Part shown: positions 5,909 to 10,768 of the stretch, piece after piece
Layout: the number at the start of each line of letters is the position of its first letter
Position numbering within the stretch: the first letter of the stretch is position 1
NCBI GenBank assembly: GCA_002479245.1
Contig: DLMG01000168.1
Span: 250-11,017, forward strand
Direction: 5' to 3'
Length of the DNA: 10,768 bases
Source: Verrucomicrobia subdivision 3 bacterium UBA7542
GTDB lineage: Bacteria; Verrucomicrobiota; Verrucomicrobiia; Limisphaerales; UBA11358
Made by a program: the position numbers and the translations under genes
The notes under the pieces: model-generated
Seen by the model: the letters and a program-made list of their open reading frames with translations, nothing else
Databases searched by the model: none
What the model was told of the DNA's origin: nothing

Positions 5909-5969
5909 GTTTGGAGTTCCGCCTTCAGGCGGCTCACACACCAAACCGCGTAAACGCGGAACTCCGAAC
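5909..5969. repeat. Two-hairpin palindromic element (GTTYGGAGTTCCGC termini)
   Basis: The outer arms 5909-5922 and 5956-5969 are complementary at 13 of 14 positions. Two perfect 6-bp stems lie inside: CCGCCT/AGGCGG (5919-5932) and CCGCGT/ACGCGG (5946-5959). A 13-base spacer separates them. The element begins exactly where the truncated hisC copy loses its similarity to hisC, and it supplies the copy's stop codon. Confidence 0.8.
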
Positions 5970-6101
5970 CTGCGACAACGGCGGATACGGATTCTCGTTC
6001 GTGTTGAGCTTGATCAACCCCTTGATCTTCGGCTGCTCGCCATAGACGTAAGGGTGCAACTTGCGCACCAGCGGGCGAACGAGCGATAAAGTTTTTCTCA
6101 T
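5934..6101 (-). pseudogene. Truncated hisC copy (N-terminal about 45 codons)
   Basis: Reading from ATG 6101, the frame gives '[20 protein letters not shown]', then '[21 protein letters not shown]' split across the block, nearly identical to the start of the intact hisC. After 'PYPPLSQV' the frame enters the palindromic element and ends at 5934-5936. No aminotransferase core follows, so no active enzyme can be made. The copy carries the usual family motif NENPYPP where the intact gene has NESPYPP. It starts 10 bases after the small membrane protein gene, in the place where hisC would be expected downstream of hisD. It is therefore probably the remnant of the original hisC start, or a product of partial duplication when vapBC arrived. 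Confidence 0.85.
5979..6077 (-). repeat. 99-bp direct repeat, copy 2 (in truncated hisC copy)
   Basis: This is the partner of 5015-5113, in the same orientation at an offset of 964 bp. Homologous recombination between the copies would excise vapC, vapB and the nearby palindrome and leave one complete hisC reading frame. Confidence 0.85.
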
Positions 6102-6111
6102 GTCGGCGAAT

Positions 6112-6420
6112 CTATTTTTTGCAACGGAGAGACAAAAGGGCAAATAGCAGCAATAAAACGTTTACTGCCACAAAACAAAACGTAACAACCGTTAAAAATT
6201 TAATCCCACCGCTCGCAGCTAAAAAGTAATCCCCTGCTGCTACAAGTTTAACAAAGCCAGTGTCACTGGGTGAAATTGGTGCGGCAGCCGGACAAGTTTC
6301 CTTTAGCACCTGCAATCCAGCTTTAATTGTCGAAATTTGTTGTGGAATAAAAAGTAAAACAAAAAAGAGAAAACCAAGTTGGAGAGCAAGGCCGATCCAT
6401 ATCAGCGATTTAGTTTTCAT
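6112..6420 (-). CDS. Small two-helix membrane protein, unknown function
   Basis: The protein is 102 residues from ATG 6420, which lies 7 bases after the hisD stop. The first helix follows the start ('[20 protein letters not shown]', about residues 5-24). A soluble loop of about 45 residues contains '[17 protein letters not shown]'. The second helix is '[20 protein letters not shown]' (about 72-91). The C-terminus is basic (RCKK). I do not recognise the family. Its DNA is visibly richer in A+T than the neighbouring his genes, with many A/T runs, so it may have been acquired. A longer frame up to 6459 would overlap the end of hisD and is less likely. It sits between hisD and the truncated hisC copy, so it would be co-transcribed with hisD. 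Confidence 0.65.
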   Translation of the reverse strand: MKTKSLIWIGLALQLGFLFFVLLFIPQQISTIKAGLQVLKETCPAAAPISPSDTGFVKLVAAGDYFLAASGGIKFLTVVTFCFVAVNVLLLLFALLSLRCKK

Positions 6421-6427
6421 ATCTGTT

Positions 6428-7720
6428 TTATTTAATTCGCACTTCCGCCGACTTCCCATGCGCGTTCAAGCCTTCCAGTTCCGCGAATTTCTTCACGGCC
6501 GGCAGCGCCTTTTTCAGCGAAGCGCGATCGTATTCCACCACGCTCGTGCGGCGCTGGAACTGGTCCACGGTCAGCCCGGCAAAGGATGCGCCCGCGCCGC
6601 CGGTCGGCAGCGTGTGGCTCGGCCCGGCCACGTAATCGCCCAGCACCGTCGGCGACCACGGCCCGAGGAAAATCGCACCGGCGGTCAGGATGCCTGCGGA
6701 AACCCGGCGCGGATTGCGCGTCATCACTTCGCAATGCTCCGGCGCGAGCCGGTTCGCCAGCGCCACCGCGTCGTCGAGCGATTTTACATGAATCAGCCAG
6801 GTGTTGTCGGCAAGCACGCGCTGGATGTATTCACGCCGCGCCAGTTTGGGCAACTGTTGTGCAATTTCGCCCTGAATGGCTTTCAAAACTTTTGCCGAGG
6901 TCGTCACCAGCCAGACGCGTTCGTGCCCGGAGCCGTGCTCAGCCTGCGCCAGCAAATCGGCGGCGGCTAACTTCGGATTCGCCGTCTCATCCGCCAGCAC
7001 CAGCAGTTCACTCGGCCCGGGCAACAGATCAATCGCGACATGGCCGACCAGCAATCGCTTGGCGGTGACGACGTAGGCGTTGCCCGGACCAAAAATCTTT
7101 TGCACCCGGCGGATGGTGTTCGTGCCATAAGCCATCGCCGCAATCGCCTGCGCGCCGCCGACGCGATAAATCTCCGTCGCGCCCGCCGCCCGCGCGGCGA
7201 ACAGCAATGCGGAATTGATGGATCCATCCTGGCCGCATGGCGTGCAGACGACGATTTCCTTGCAACCCGCCACTTTCGCCAGCGTGACCGTCATCAGGAC
7301 CGTGGAGACGAGCGGCGCCTTGCCGCCCGGGACGTAAGCCCCCACGCGCTGGAACGGATCGAATTTTTCGCCGACCCTCGCCCCGTGCGAGTTCCGGCAC
7401 TCCCAATTGCGGAGCAGGGATTTCCTGGCGAAAGTGGCGATGTTCTTTTCCGCCTCGGCCACGGCGGCGCGCAGCGATTCATCGGCTTTGAGCGACGCAA
7501 CCATCAATTCCGCCTGTGTCACGGCGAGCCGGTCGGCGGCGAACCTGGCACCGTCGAATTTTTTGGTGAATTCCAGCAGCGCATCGTCACCGCGCATTTG
7601 GACGGCGTCAATGATGGCGCGGGTGCGTTGCTCGATGACCGGATCGAACAGACTGGACGGCGCGGTCACTTCGCGAAGTTTCCGGGAAAAATTCGCGTCG
7701 GTGTGGCGGACAATTTTCAT
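6428..7720 (-). CDS. hisD: Histidinol dehydrogenase
   Basis: The protein is 430 residues, the normal size. It catalyses the last two steps of histidine synthesis: L-histidinol to histidine, with two NAD+ reduced. Conserved features are 'RVGAYVPGGKAPLVSTVLM' (residues 125-143), 'GPGNAYVVTAKR' (211-222) and 'DLLPGPSELLVLAD' (231-244). The Zn ligands are Q259 and H262 in 'AQAEHGS', D362 in 'LGDYVAGPSHTLPT', and H421 near the C-terminus in 'NAHGKSAEVR'. The catalytic pair is E328-H329 in 'APEHCE'. All key residues are present. The gene begins a minus-strand run that leads, after an interruption, to hisC. The ATG at 7720 is preceded by a promoter whose -10 box ends 6 bases upstream; there is no ribosome-binding motif. 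Confidence 0.97.
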   Translation of the reverse strand: MKIVRHTDANFSRKLREVTAPSSLFDPVIEQRTRAIIDAVQMRGDDALLEFTKKFDGARFAADRLAVTQAELMVASLKADESLRAAVAEAEKNIATFARKSLLRNWECRNSHGARVGEKFDPFQRVGAYVPGGKAPLVSTVLMTVTLAKVAGCKEIVVCTPCGQDGSINSALLFAARAAGATEIYRVGGAQAIAAMAYGTNTIRRVQKIFGPGNAYVVTAKRLLVGHVAIDLLPGPSELLVLADETANPKLAAADLLAQAEHGSGHERVWLVTTSAKVLKAIQGEIAQQLPKLARREYIQRVLADNTWLIHVKSLDDAVALANRLAPEHCEVMTRNPRRVSAGILTAGAIFLGPWSPTVLGDYVAGPSHTLPTGGAGASFAGLTVDQFQRRTSVVEYDRASLKKALPAVKKFAELEGLNAHGKSAEVRIK

Positions 7721-7726
7721 GCACTG

Positions 7727-7755
7727 AGGCTAGAAGATGAAGCATCGAAAGTCAA
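7727..7755 (-). promoter_or_regulatory. hisD promoter, leaderless type
   Basis: On the minus strand TTGACT (7755-7750), a 17-base spacer and TAGCCT (7732-7727) lie 6 bases before the ATG at 7720. The -35 box is close to consensus; the -10 box is weak (TA...T). Confidence 0.45.
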
Positions 7756-7805
7756 AACGTGTGCCGGGTCGCGCCAGCCGCCGAAAAATGAGGAATGCCG
7801 GAACG

Positions 7806-8693
7806 CTAAAGCGATTCGGTGCCATCGCGCCCTTTTTTCCAGCGTTGAAAACAAAGCGCGGCAAGCCCGCCTCCGAGCGCCAGCGTGGAAACAGAAGGTT
7901 CAGGAACAAGGGTGTCAATCCACGGCATGGCTGCCGAAAGGGAGTCGAAACCGCTGATGTTGCCATAGCTGGAATTGGCGCTGCCGTTCGTGGAGGCGAC
8001 AAAAGAAATTACGCCGGCCAGATAATACTGCGAGCCGTCCATCACGAAAACTCCGCCGCCGCTGTCGCCCGGCGCGACACAGCCTTCCAGCGGCAGCGCA
8101 GTGCTGTTCGTCAAATGCGGATTGTCAAAAGTAGCGCCGAACACGAAGGCCGGATTGCCGAAATTGGCATTATTGACATCAACGACATCTTGAAAACCGC
8201 GTTTTTGGCCGTCGAGAGTTTTCCAGCCCGTCAATCCGGTGCCGGTAAAACCATAACCGACAAATGTGCAGGTCTGCCCCAACAGGGATGAGCCGCTGTA
8301 AAGCGACGGCGGCGGAATGGCCGTGAGTGACGAACTCAAATGCACCAGACCAAAATCAGAACCGTCAGACGCATTGCCGTCCCAGCTCGGATCGGTGAAA
8401 AGCTGCGTCGAAGTATAGGCCGTTCCGCCAAGGGTGAAAGTCGCGGAACTGGCGGCTGTCAACAAATGCGCGGCGGTTAACACCCAATCCGGCGCGATCA
8501 AAATCCCGCAGCCGGTGTAGCCCCAGCTGTTAACGAAGGTTCCCACCGATGCGAAATCCGCCTGCGCGCCCAGCGCCAGATAAGCGCTGTCAGGTTCATC
8601 ATCGCGAATGGTCGCTCCCAAGCTGGAAACAGTAAGGATTGCCGACGCAACGATTCCCAAAAACGCGACAAACTTACCCCCAGTAATTTGCAT
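7806..8693 (-). CDS. Trypsin-like serine protease with PEP-CTERM sorting tail
   Basis: The protein is 295 residues from ATG 8693. The signal peptide is about residues 1-27 (hydrophobic 'FVAFLGIVASAILTVSSLGA'). The mature part opens 'TIRDDEPDSAYLALG', typical of a bacterial trypsin-like group. The catalytic triad is H76 in 'VLTAAHLL', D113 in 'SDFGLVHL' and S211 in 'APGDSGGGVF'. The usual cysteine after the TAAH histidine is replaced by leucine, so that chymotrypsin-type disulfide is absent. The C-terminus has the three parts of PEP-CTERM: 'VPEP' (263-266), a hydrophobic helix 'TLALGGGLAALCF' (about 270-282) and a basic tail 'QRWKKGR'. Exosortase would cleave this tail and pass the protein to the cell surface or matrix. 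An ATG at 8717 would add eight residues, but the promoter with its -10 box 6 bases before 8693 favours the shorter start. No exosortase gene lies in the window. Confidence 0.9.
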   Translation of the reverse strand: MQITGGKFVAFLGIVASAILTVSSLGATIRDDEPDSAYLALGAQADFASVGTFVNSWGYTGCGILIAPDWVLTAAHLLTAASSATFTLGGTAYTSTQLFTDPSWDGNASDGSDFGLVHLSSSLTAIPPPSLYSGSSLLGQTCTFVGYGFTGTGLTGWKTLDGQKRGFQDVVDVNNANFGNPAFVFGATFDNPHLTNSTALPLEGCVAPGDSGGGVFVMDGSQYYLAGVISFVASTNGSANSSYGNISGFDSLSAAMPWIDTLVPEPSVSTLALGGGLAALCFQRWKKGRDGTESL

Positions 8694-8699
8694 GGAAAC

Positions 8700-8728
8700 A
8701 TTAACCCTATGCATCATAAATTAGTCAA
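8700..8728 (-). promoter_or_regulatory. PEP-CTERM protease gene promoter, leaderless type
   Basis: On the minus strand TTGACT (8728-8723), a 17-base spacer and GTTAAT (8705-8700) lie 6 bases before ATG 8693. This arrangement decides the start codon against the upstream ATG at 8717, which would lie inside the promoter spacer. Confidence 0.5.
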
Positions 8729-8748
8729 GCGGAAACCATTTAAGGCTT

Positions 8749-8776
8749 TTGCTTCTGTGCCGGGCGCCAATACTCT
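8749..8776 (+). promoter_or_regulatory. pyrF promoter, leaderless type (weaker)
   Basis: TTGCTT (8749-8754), a 16-base spacer and TACTCT (8771-8776) lie 6 bases before the pyrF ATG at 8783. Both boxes are only partial matches. The position matches the other four leaderless-type promoters in this window. It is divergent from the protease promoter. Confidence 0.35.
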
Positions 8777-8782
8777 ATTGCC

Positions 8783-9520
8783 ATGCGCAATCCCATCATC
8801 GCCGCGCTCGACGTGCCAAATGTCGAAGCCGCACTAAAACTGGCGGGCCAAATCTCACCGGCAGTCGGAGCGTTCAAAATTGGCGGCGAGCTGTTCACCG
8901 CTGCCGGACCGGACATCGTGCGCCGGATTCGTGACACCGGGGCGGCGGTTTTTCTTGACCTAAAATTTCACGACATCCCCAACACGGTCGCCAAGGCCGT
9001 GACGGCTGCCGTGCGGCTCGACGTGCAAATGCTCACGGTCCACACGAGCGGCGGTTTGGAAATGATGCGCGCGGCGGAGGCCTCGGCGCAACTGGCGGCG
9101 AAAATGAACGGGCGGGCCGCGCCGCTGGTGCTGGGCGTGACGGTATTGACGAGTTCCAACAGCAGCACGATGGCGGAAATCGGTTGCGAGCCGAATGTCG
9201 TTGCCCAGGTTGAACGCCTCGCCCGGCTCGCGGTGCAAGCCGGTTTGCGCGGGCTGGTTTGTTCACCGCTGGAAATTGTTGCGCTGCGAAAAATCCTGCC
9301 CGCACAGGTCCAGTTGGTGACGCCCGGCATCCGCACTCGCCTCGGCGAAGCCTCCGGCGCAGCCTGGGCCGGCGCGGAAAAGGCCGACGACCAGAAGCGC
9401 ACGCTCAGTCCGCGCGAGGCGATCCAGGCGGGCGCGAACTGGCTGGTCATCGGCCGGCCGATTTATGCCGCCGAAAATCCACGCGCGGCGGCGGAGAAAA
9501 TTCTGGAGTCGCTAAATTAA
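8783..9520 (+). CDS. pyrF: Orotidine 5'-phosphate decarboxylase
   Basis: The protein is 245 residues, the usual size. It decarboxylates OMP to UMP, the last step of de novo pyrimidine synthesis. Conserved residues are D10 in 'ALDVPN', K32 in 'FKIGGELF', the catalytic array D59-x-K61-x-x-D64 in 'DLKFHDIPNTV', 'VTPGIR' at 179-184, and the phosphate-binding 'VIGRPIYAA' at 222-230. The stretch between 'VTPGIR' and 'DDQKR' is about ten residues longer than in the common form, with an Ala/Gly-rich insert 'TRLGEASGAAWAGAEKA'. This is the phosphate-gripping loop. The start ATG gives the expected 'MRNPIIAALDVP' N-terminus. The gene is divergent from the PEP-CTERM protease gene and convergent with the phosphorylase gene, a second pyrimidine-related enzyme. 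Confidence 0.96.
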   Translation: MRNPIIAALDVPNVEAALKLAGQISPAVGAFKIGGELFTAAGPDIVRRIRDTGAAVFLDLKFHDIPNTVAKAVTAAVRLDVQMLTVHTSGGLEMMRAAEASAQLAAKMNGRAAPLVLGVTVLTSSNSSTMAEIGCEPNVVAQVERLARLAVQAGLRGLVCSPLEIVALRKILPAQVQLVTPGIRTRLGEASGAAWAGAEKADDQKRTLSPREAIQAGANWLVIGRPIYAAENPRAAAEKILESLN

Positions 9521-9521
9521 C

Positions 9522-9547
9522 CACGGATGACACGGATAAACACGGAT
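9522..9547. repeat. Triple CACGGAT short direct repeat
   Basis: CACGGAT occurs at 9522-9528, 9531-9537 and 9541-9547, spaced 9-10 bases apart, directly after the pyrF stop codon and directly before a palindromic element. Similar 'accacggatgacacggat' strings are, as I recall, scattered through many environmental bacterial genomes with unknown role. Confidence 0.55.
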
Positions 9548-9626
9548 TGGTAGGGCGCGCAGTCCGCTGCGCGCCGTCGGGTGAATCTGGCAAAACTACG
9601 GCGGGCAGAGACTGCCCGCCTTACCA
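9548..9626. repeat. Two-hairpin palindromic element (TGGTAGGG termini) between convergent genes
   Basis: The outer arms are TGGTA (9548-9552) and TACCA (9622-9626). Two perfect 9-bp hairpins lie inside: GGCGCGCAG-TCCG-CTGCGCGCC (9554-9575) and GGCGGGCAG-AGA-CTGCCCGCC (9600-9620). A 24-base spacer separates them. The ends match the element at 2159-2212, while the stem sequences differ. It lies between the 3' ends of pyrF and the phosphorylase gene and could stop or protect both transcripts, but there is no T-run. Confidence 0.8.
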
Positions 9627-9634
9627 GTTGAATT

Positions 9635-10768
9635 TTAAATGACTTCCGCAACCAATGGAGTCTTGCCCGGTTGCTTCGTAGAAATTTCAAATGCCGTTTT
9701 CAACCGGGCGATTGCGGATTTGGTCTGGACTGAATCTGTGGCGTGAACGCGGCACAGTCTTTCAGATTTTTCCACGCGCTCGCCGGGTTTGGCGATTTGA
9801 TCCACACCCACGTCGTAGTTGATGGCGGAGTCTTTCGTGAGCCGCCCGCCGCCGAGGTCGCGGATGACTTCGCCGATGATGCGGGCGTCGCACTTCGCAA
9901 CGAATCCCGGCTTTTCGGCCTTCAATTCGATAATCACCGGCGCGGTGGTGTCGAGCGCCAGCTTTTTGTTGAACGCACCCAAATCCGCGCCCTGGGCAAC
10001 GAGCATTTCGTCCCATTTCTTTCGCGGTGCCCCGGAATTTAAACAATCCTCAGCCTGTTTGCGCGCGGCGGCGAGCGTTTTGGCCTTGCGCGTTTGCACC
10101 AGCAAATGCGCGGCGCAATCAAGGACGAGTGAGCGGAGGTCGGCGAACGTGCTGCTGGCATCTTGCCGGCAGAACTGACTTGATTTGCCCTGCCAGCGGG
10201 ACGCTGGCAGCACGCTTGGATCGAGACACGCCACACTTTCCTTCACCTCCAGCCAGTTGCCGGCAGCGCGGCCCAGCGGCGTGTTCATGTCCGTGAGCAC
10301 CGCCCGGGTGTTCACGCCGCATTCATTCCCGAGCGCAACCATTGCTTTTGCAAGTTTGCGGGCGTCGGTCCTGGTTTGCATGAACGCGGCGCAGCCGAAT
10401 TTCACGTCCAGCACGAGCGCATCAAGGCTTTCGGCGAGTTTTTTGGAAAGAATTGAGGCGGTGATGAGCGGGATGCTCGGCACGGTGCCGGAAACGTCGC
10501 GAAGCGCGTAAATTTTCTTGTCGGCCGGAACCATCCGGTCGGTCTGGCCGCAGATGACGCAACCGACTTTCTGGACCTGCTCGACGATTTTTCCAGCGGG
10601 TAGCAAGGTTTTGAAACCGGGAATGGAATCGAGTTTGTCGAGTGTGCCGCCGGTGATGCCCAGGCCGCGCCCGGAAACCATCGGCACGCGGAAGCCGAGG
10701 CACGCGAGCAGCGGCGCGAGCGGCAGCGAAACCTTGTCGCCAATGCCGCCGGTGGAATGTTTGTCCAC
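9635..10768 (-). CDS. deoA: Thymidine/pyrimidine-nucleoside phosphorylase (5' end beyond right edge) with in-frame palindromic insertion
   Basis: These are the last 377 codons; the gene begins outside the window. The enzyme cleaves thymidine, deoxyuridine or uridine with phosphate to base and (deoxy)ribose-1-phosphate. Signature motifs are 'DKHSTGGIGDKVSLPLAPL' (visible residues 2-20), 'SGRGLGITGGTLDKLDSIPG' (32-51), 'LVLDVKFGCAAFM' (118-130, where the family usually has KxGxGAFM) and 'MNTPLGRAAGNWLEVKES' (161-178). The C-terminal alpha/beta domain has 'AARIIGEVIRDLGGGR'-like sequence near 295-309 and 'DVGVDQIAKPGERVEK' (319-334). Residues about 186-207 (VLPASRWQGKSSQFCRQDAS and two more) are an extra block from the palindromic element at 10146-10217; without it 'VACLDPS' joins 'FADLRSLVLDCAAHLL', the normal pattern. 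deoA and pdp cannot be told apart with certainty from this fragment, so the symbol is tentative. Confidence 0.88.
   Translation of the reverse strand: MDKHSTGGIGDKVSLPLAPLLACLGFRVPMVSGRGLGITGGTLDKLDSIPGFKTLLPAGKIVEQVQKVGCVICGQTDRMVPADKKIYALRDVSGTVPSIPLITASILSKKLAESLDALVLDVKFGCAAFMQTRTDARKLAKAMVALGNECGVNTRAVLTDMNTPLGRAAGNWLEVKESVACLDPSVLPASRWQGKSSQFCRQDASSTFADLRSLVLDCAAHLLVQTRKAKTLAAARKQAEDCLNSGAPRKKWDEMLVAQGADLGAFNKKLALDTTAPVIIELKAEKPGFVAKCDARIIGEVIRDLGGGRLTKDSAINYDVGVDQIAKPGERVEKSERLCRVHATDSVQTKSAIARLKTAFEISTKQPGKTPLVAEVI
10146..10217. repeat. Palindromic element, family A, in frame inside the phosphorylase gene
   Basis: The outer arms aacgtgct (10146-10153) and agcacgct (10209-10216) pair at 7 of 8 positions. 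Hairpin 1 is TGCTGGC-ATCTT-GCCGGCA (10153-10171, one wobble pair). Hairpin 2 is CTGCCAGC-GGGAC-GCTGGCAG (10190-10210, perfect). The spacer is one base shorter than in the hisC copy. The hairpin-1 half is almost identical to that copy (26 of 27 bases over the arm and hairpin), while hairpin 2 has changed on both sides with pairing kept. Confidence 0.88.

Noticed and set aside
7040..7957. Plus-strand open frame of 305 codons
   Set aside because: It is antisense to hisD and runs past its start. It has no family motifs, and composition is typical of a shadow frame.
8694..8717. Earlier ATG at 8717 for the PEP-CTERM protease
   Set aside because: It would lie within the promoter spacer and lengthen the signal peptide's N-region without need; it remains possible if transcription starts further upstream.
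1..10768. CRISPR array, tRNA, rRNA or phage integrase
   Set aside because: No regularly spaced direct repeats, cloverleaf with CCA end, ribosomal sequence or recombinase motifs were seen on either strand.

Overview
The window looks like a G+C-rich chromosome segment from a member of the Verrucomicrobiota, probably near Pedosphaera/Limisphaerales. This is an inference. It rests on the TolC-like protein with a long 'TNAAAVP'-type N-terminal linker, a trypsin-like protease with a PEP-CTERM sorting tail, a CPBP protease resembling the exosortase-associated type, few Shine-Dalgarno motifs, and many dispersed two-hairpin palindromes. No rRNA, tRNA or CRISPR array was seen. No gap between genes exceeds about 150 bases.

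Layout. On the + strand at the left edge are the 3' end of the trigger factor gene (1-275) and a TolC-family outer-membrane efflux gene (419-2158). From 2207 to 7720 a run of minus-strand genes reads right to left. It starts with hisD, then a small two-helix membrane protein, a truncated hisC copy, a vapB-vapC toxin-antitoxin pair and full-length hisC. It ends with an ExeA/GspA-type AAA ATPase, a previously easily missed 56-residue protein, and a CPBP-family membrane protease. Further right are a minus-strand PEP-CTERM trypsin-like protease (7806-8693), plus-strand pyrF (8783-9520) and a minus-strand pyrimidine-nucleoside phosphorylase gene cut by the window edge (9635-10768).

How it fits together. 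hisD and hisC are histidine-biosynthesis genes that have been split apart. The vapBC pair sits between two copies of the start of hisC, which match at 94 of 99 bases by hand alignment and lie 964 bp apart. Recombination between them would remove the toxin-antitoxin pair and restore a continuous hisC. The ATPase, 56-residue protein and CPBP protease form a tight mini-operon that probably serves the cell envelope, secretion or PEP-CTERM sorting.

Two points stand out. First, a palindromic element of one family sits in frame inside two unrelated enzyme genes (hisC and the phosphorylase gene), adding about 23-24 residues to each and translated partly in different frames. This resembles the coding palindromes known from Rickettsia. 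Three more palindromes of other sequence families share the same design of two hairpins inside an outer stem. Second, five genes (vapB, hisD, the ATPase gene, the PEP-CTERM protease gene and pyrF) have a -35/-10 promoter whose -10 box ends only 6-7 bases before the start codon, suggesting leaderless mRNAs.
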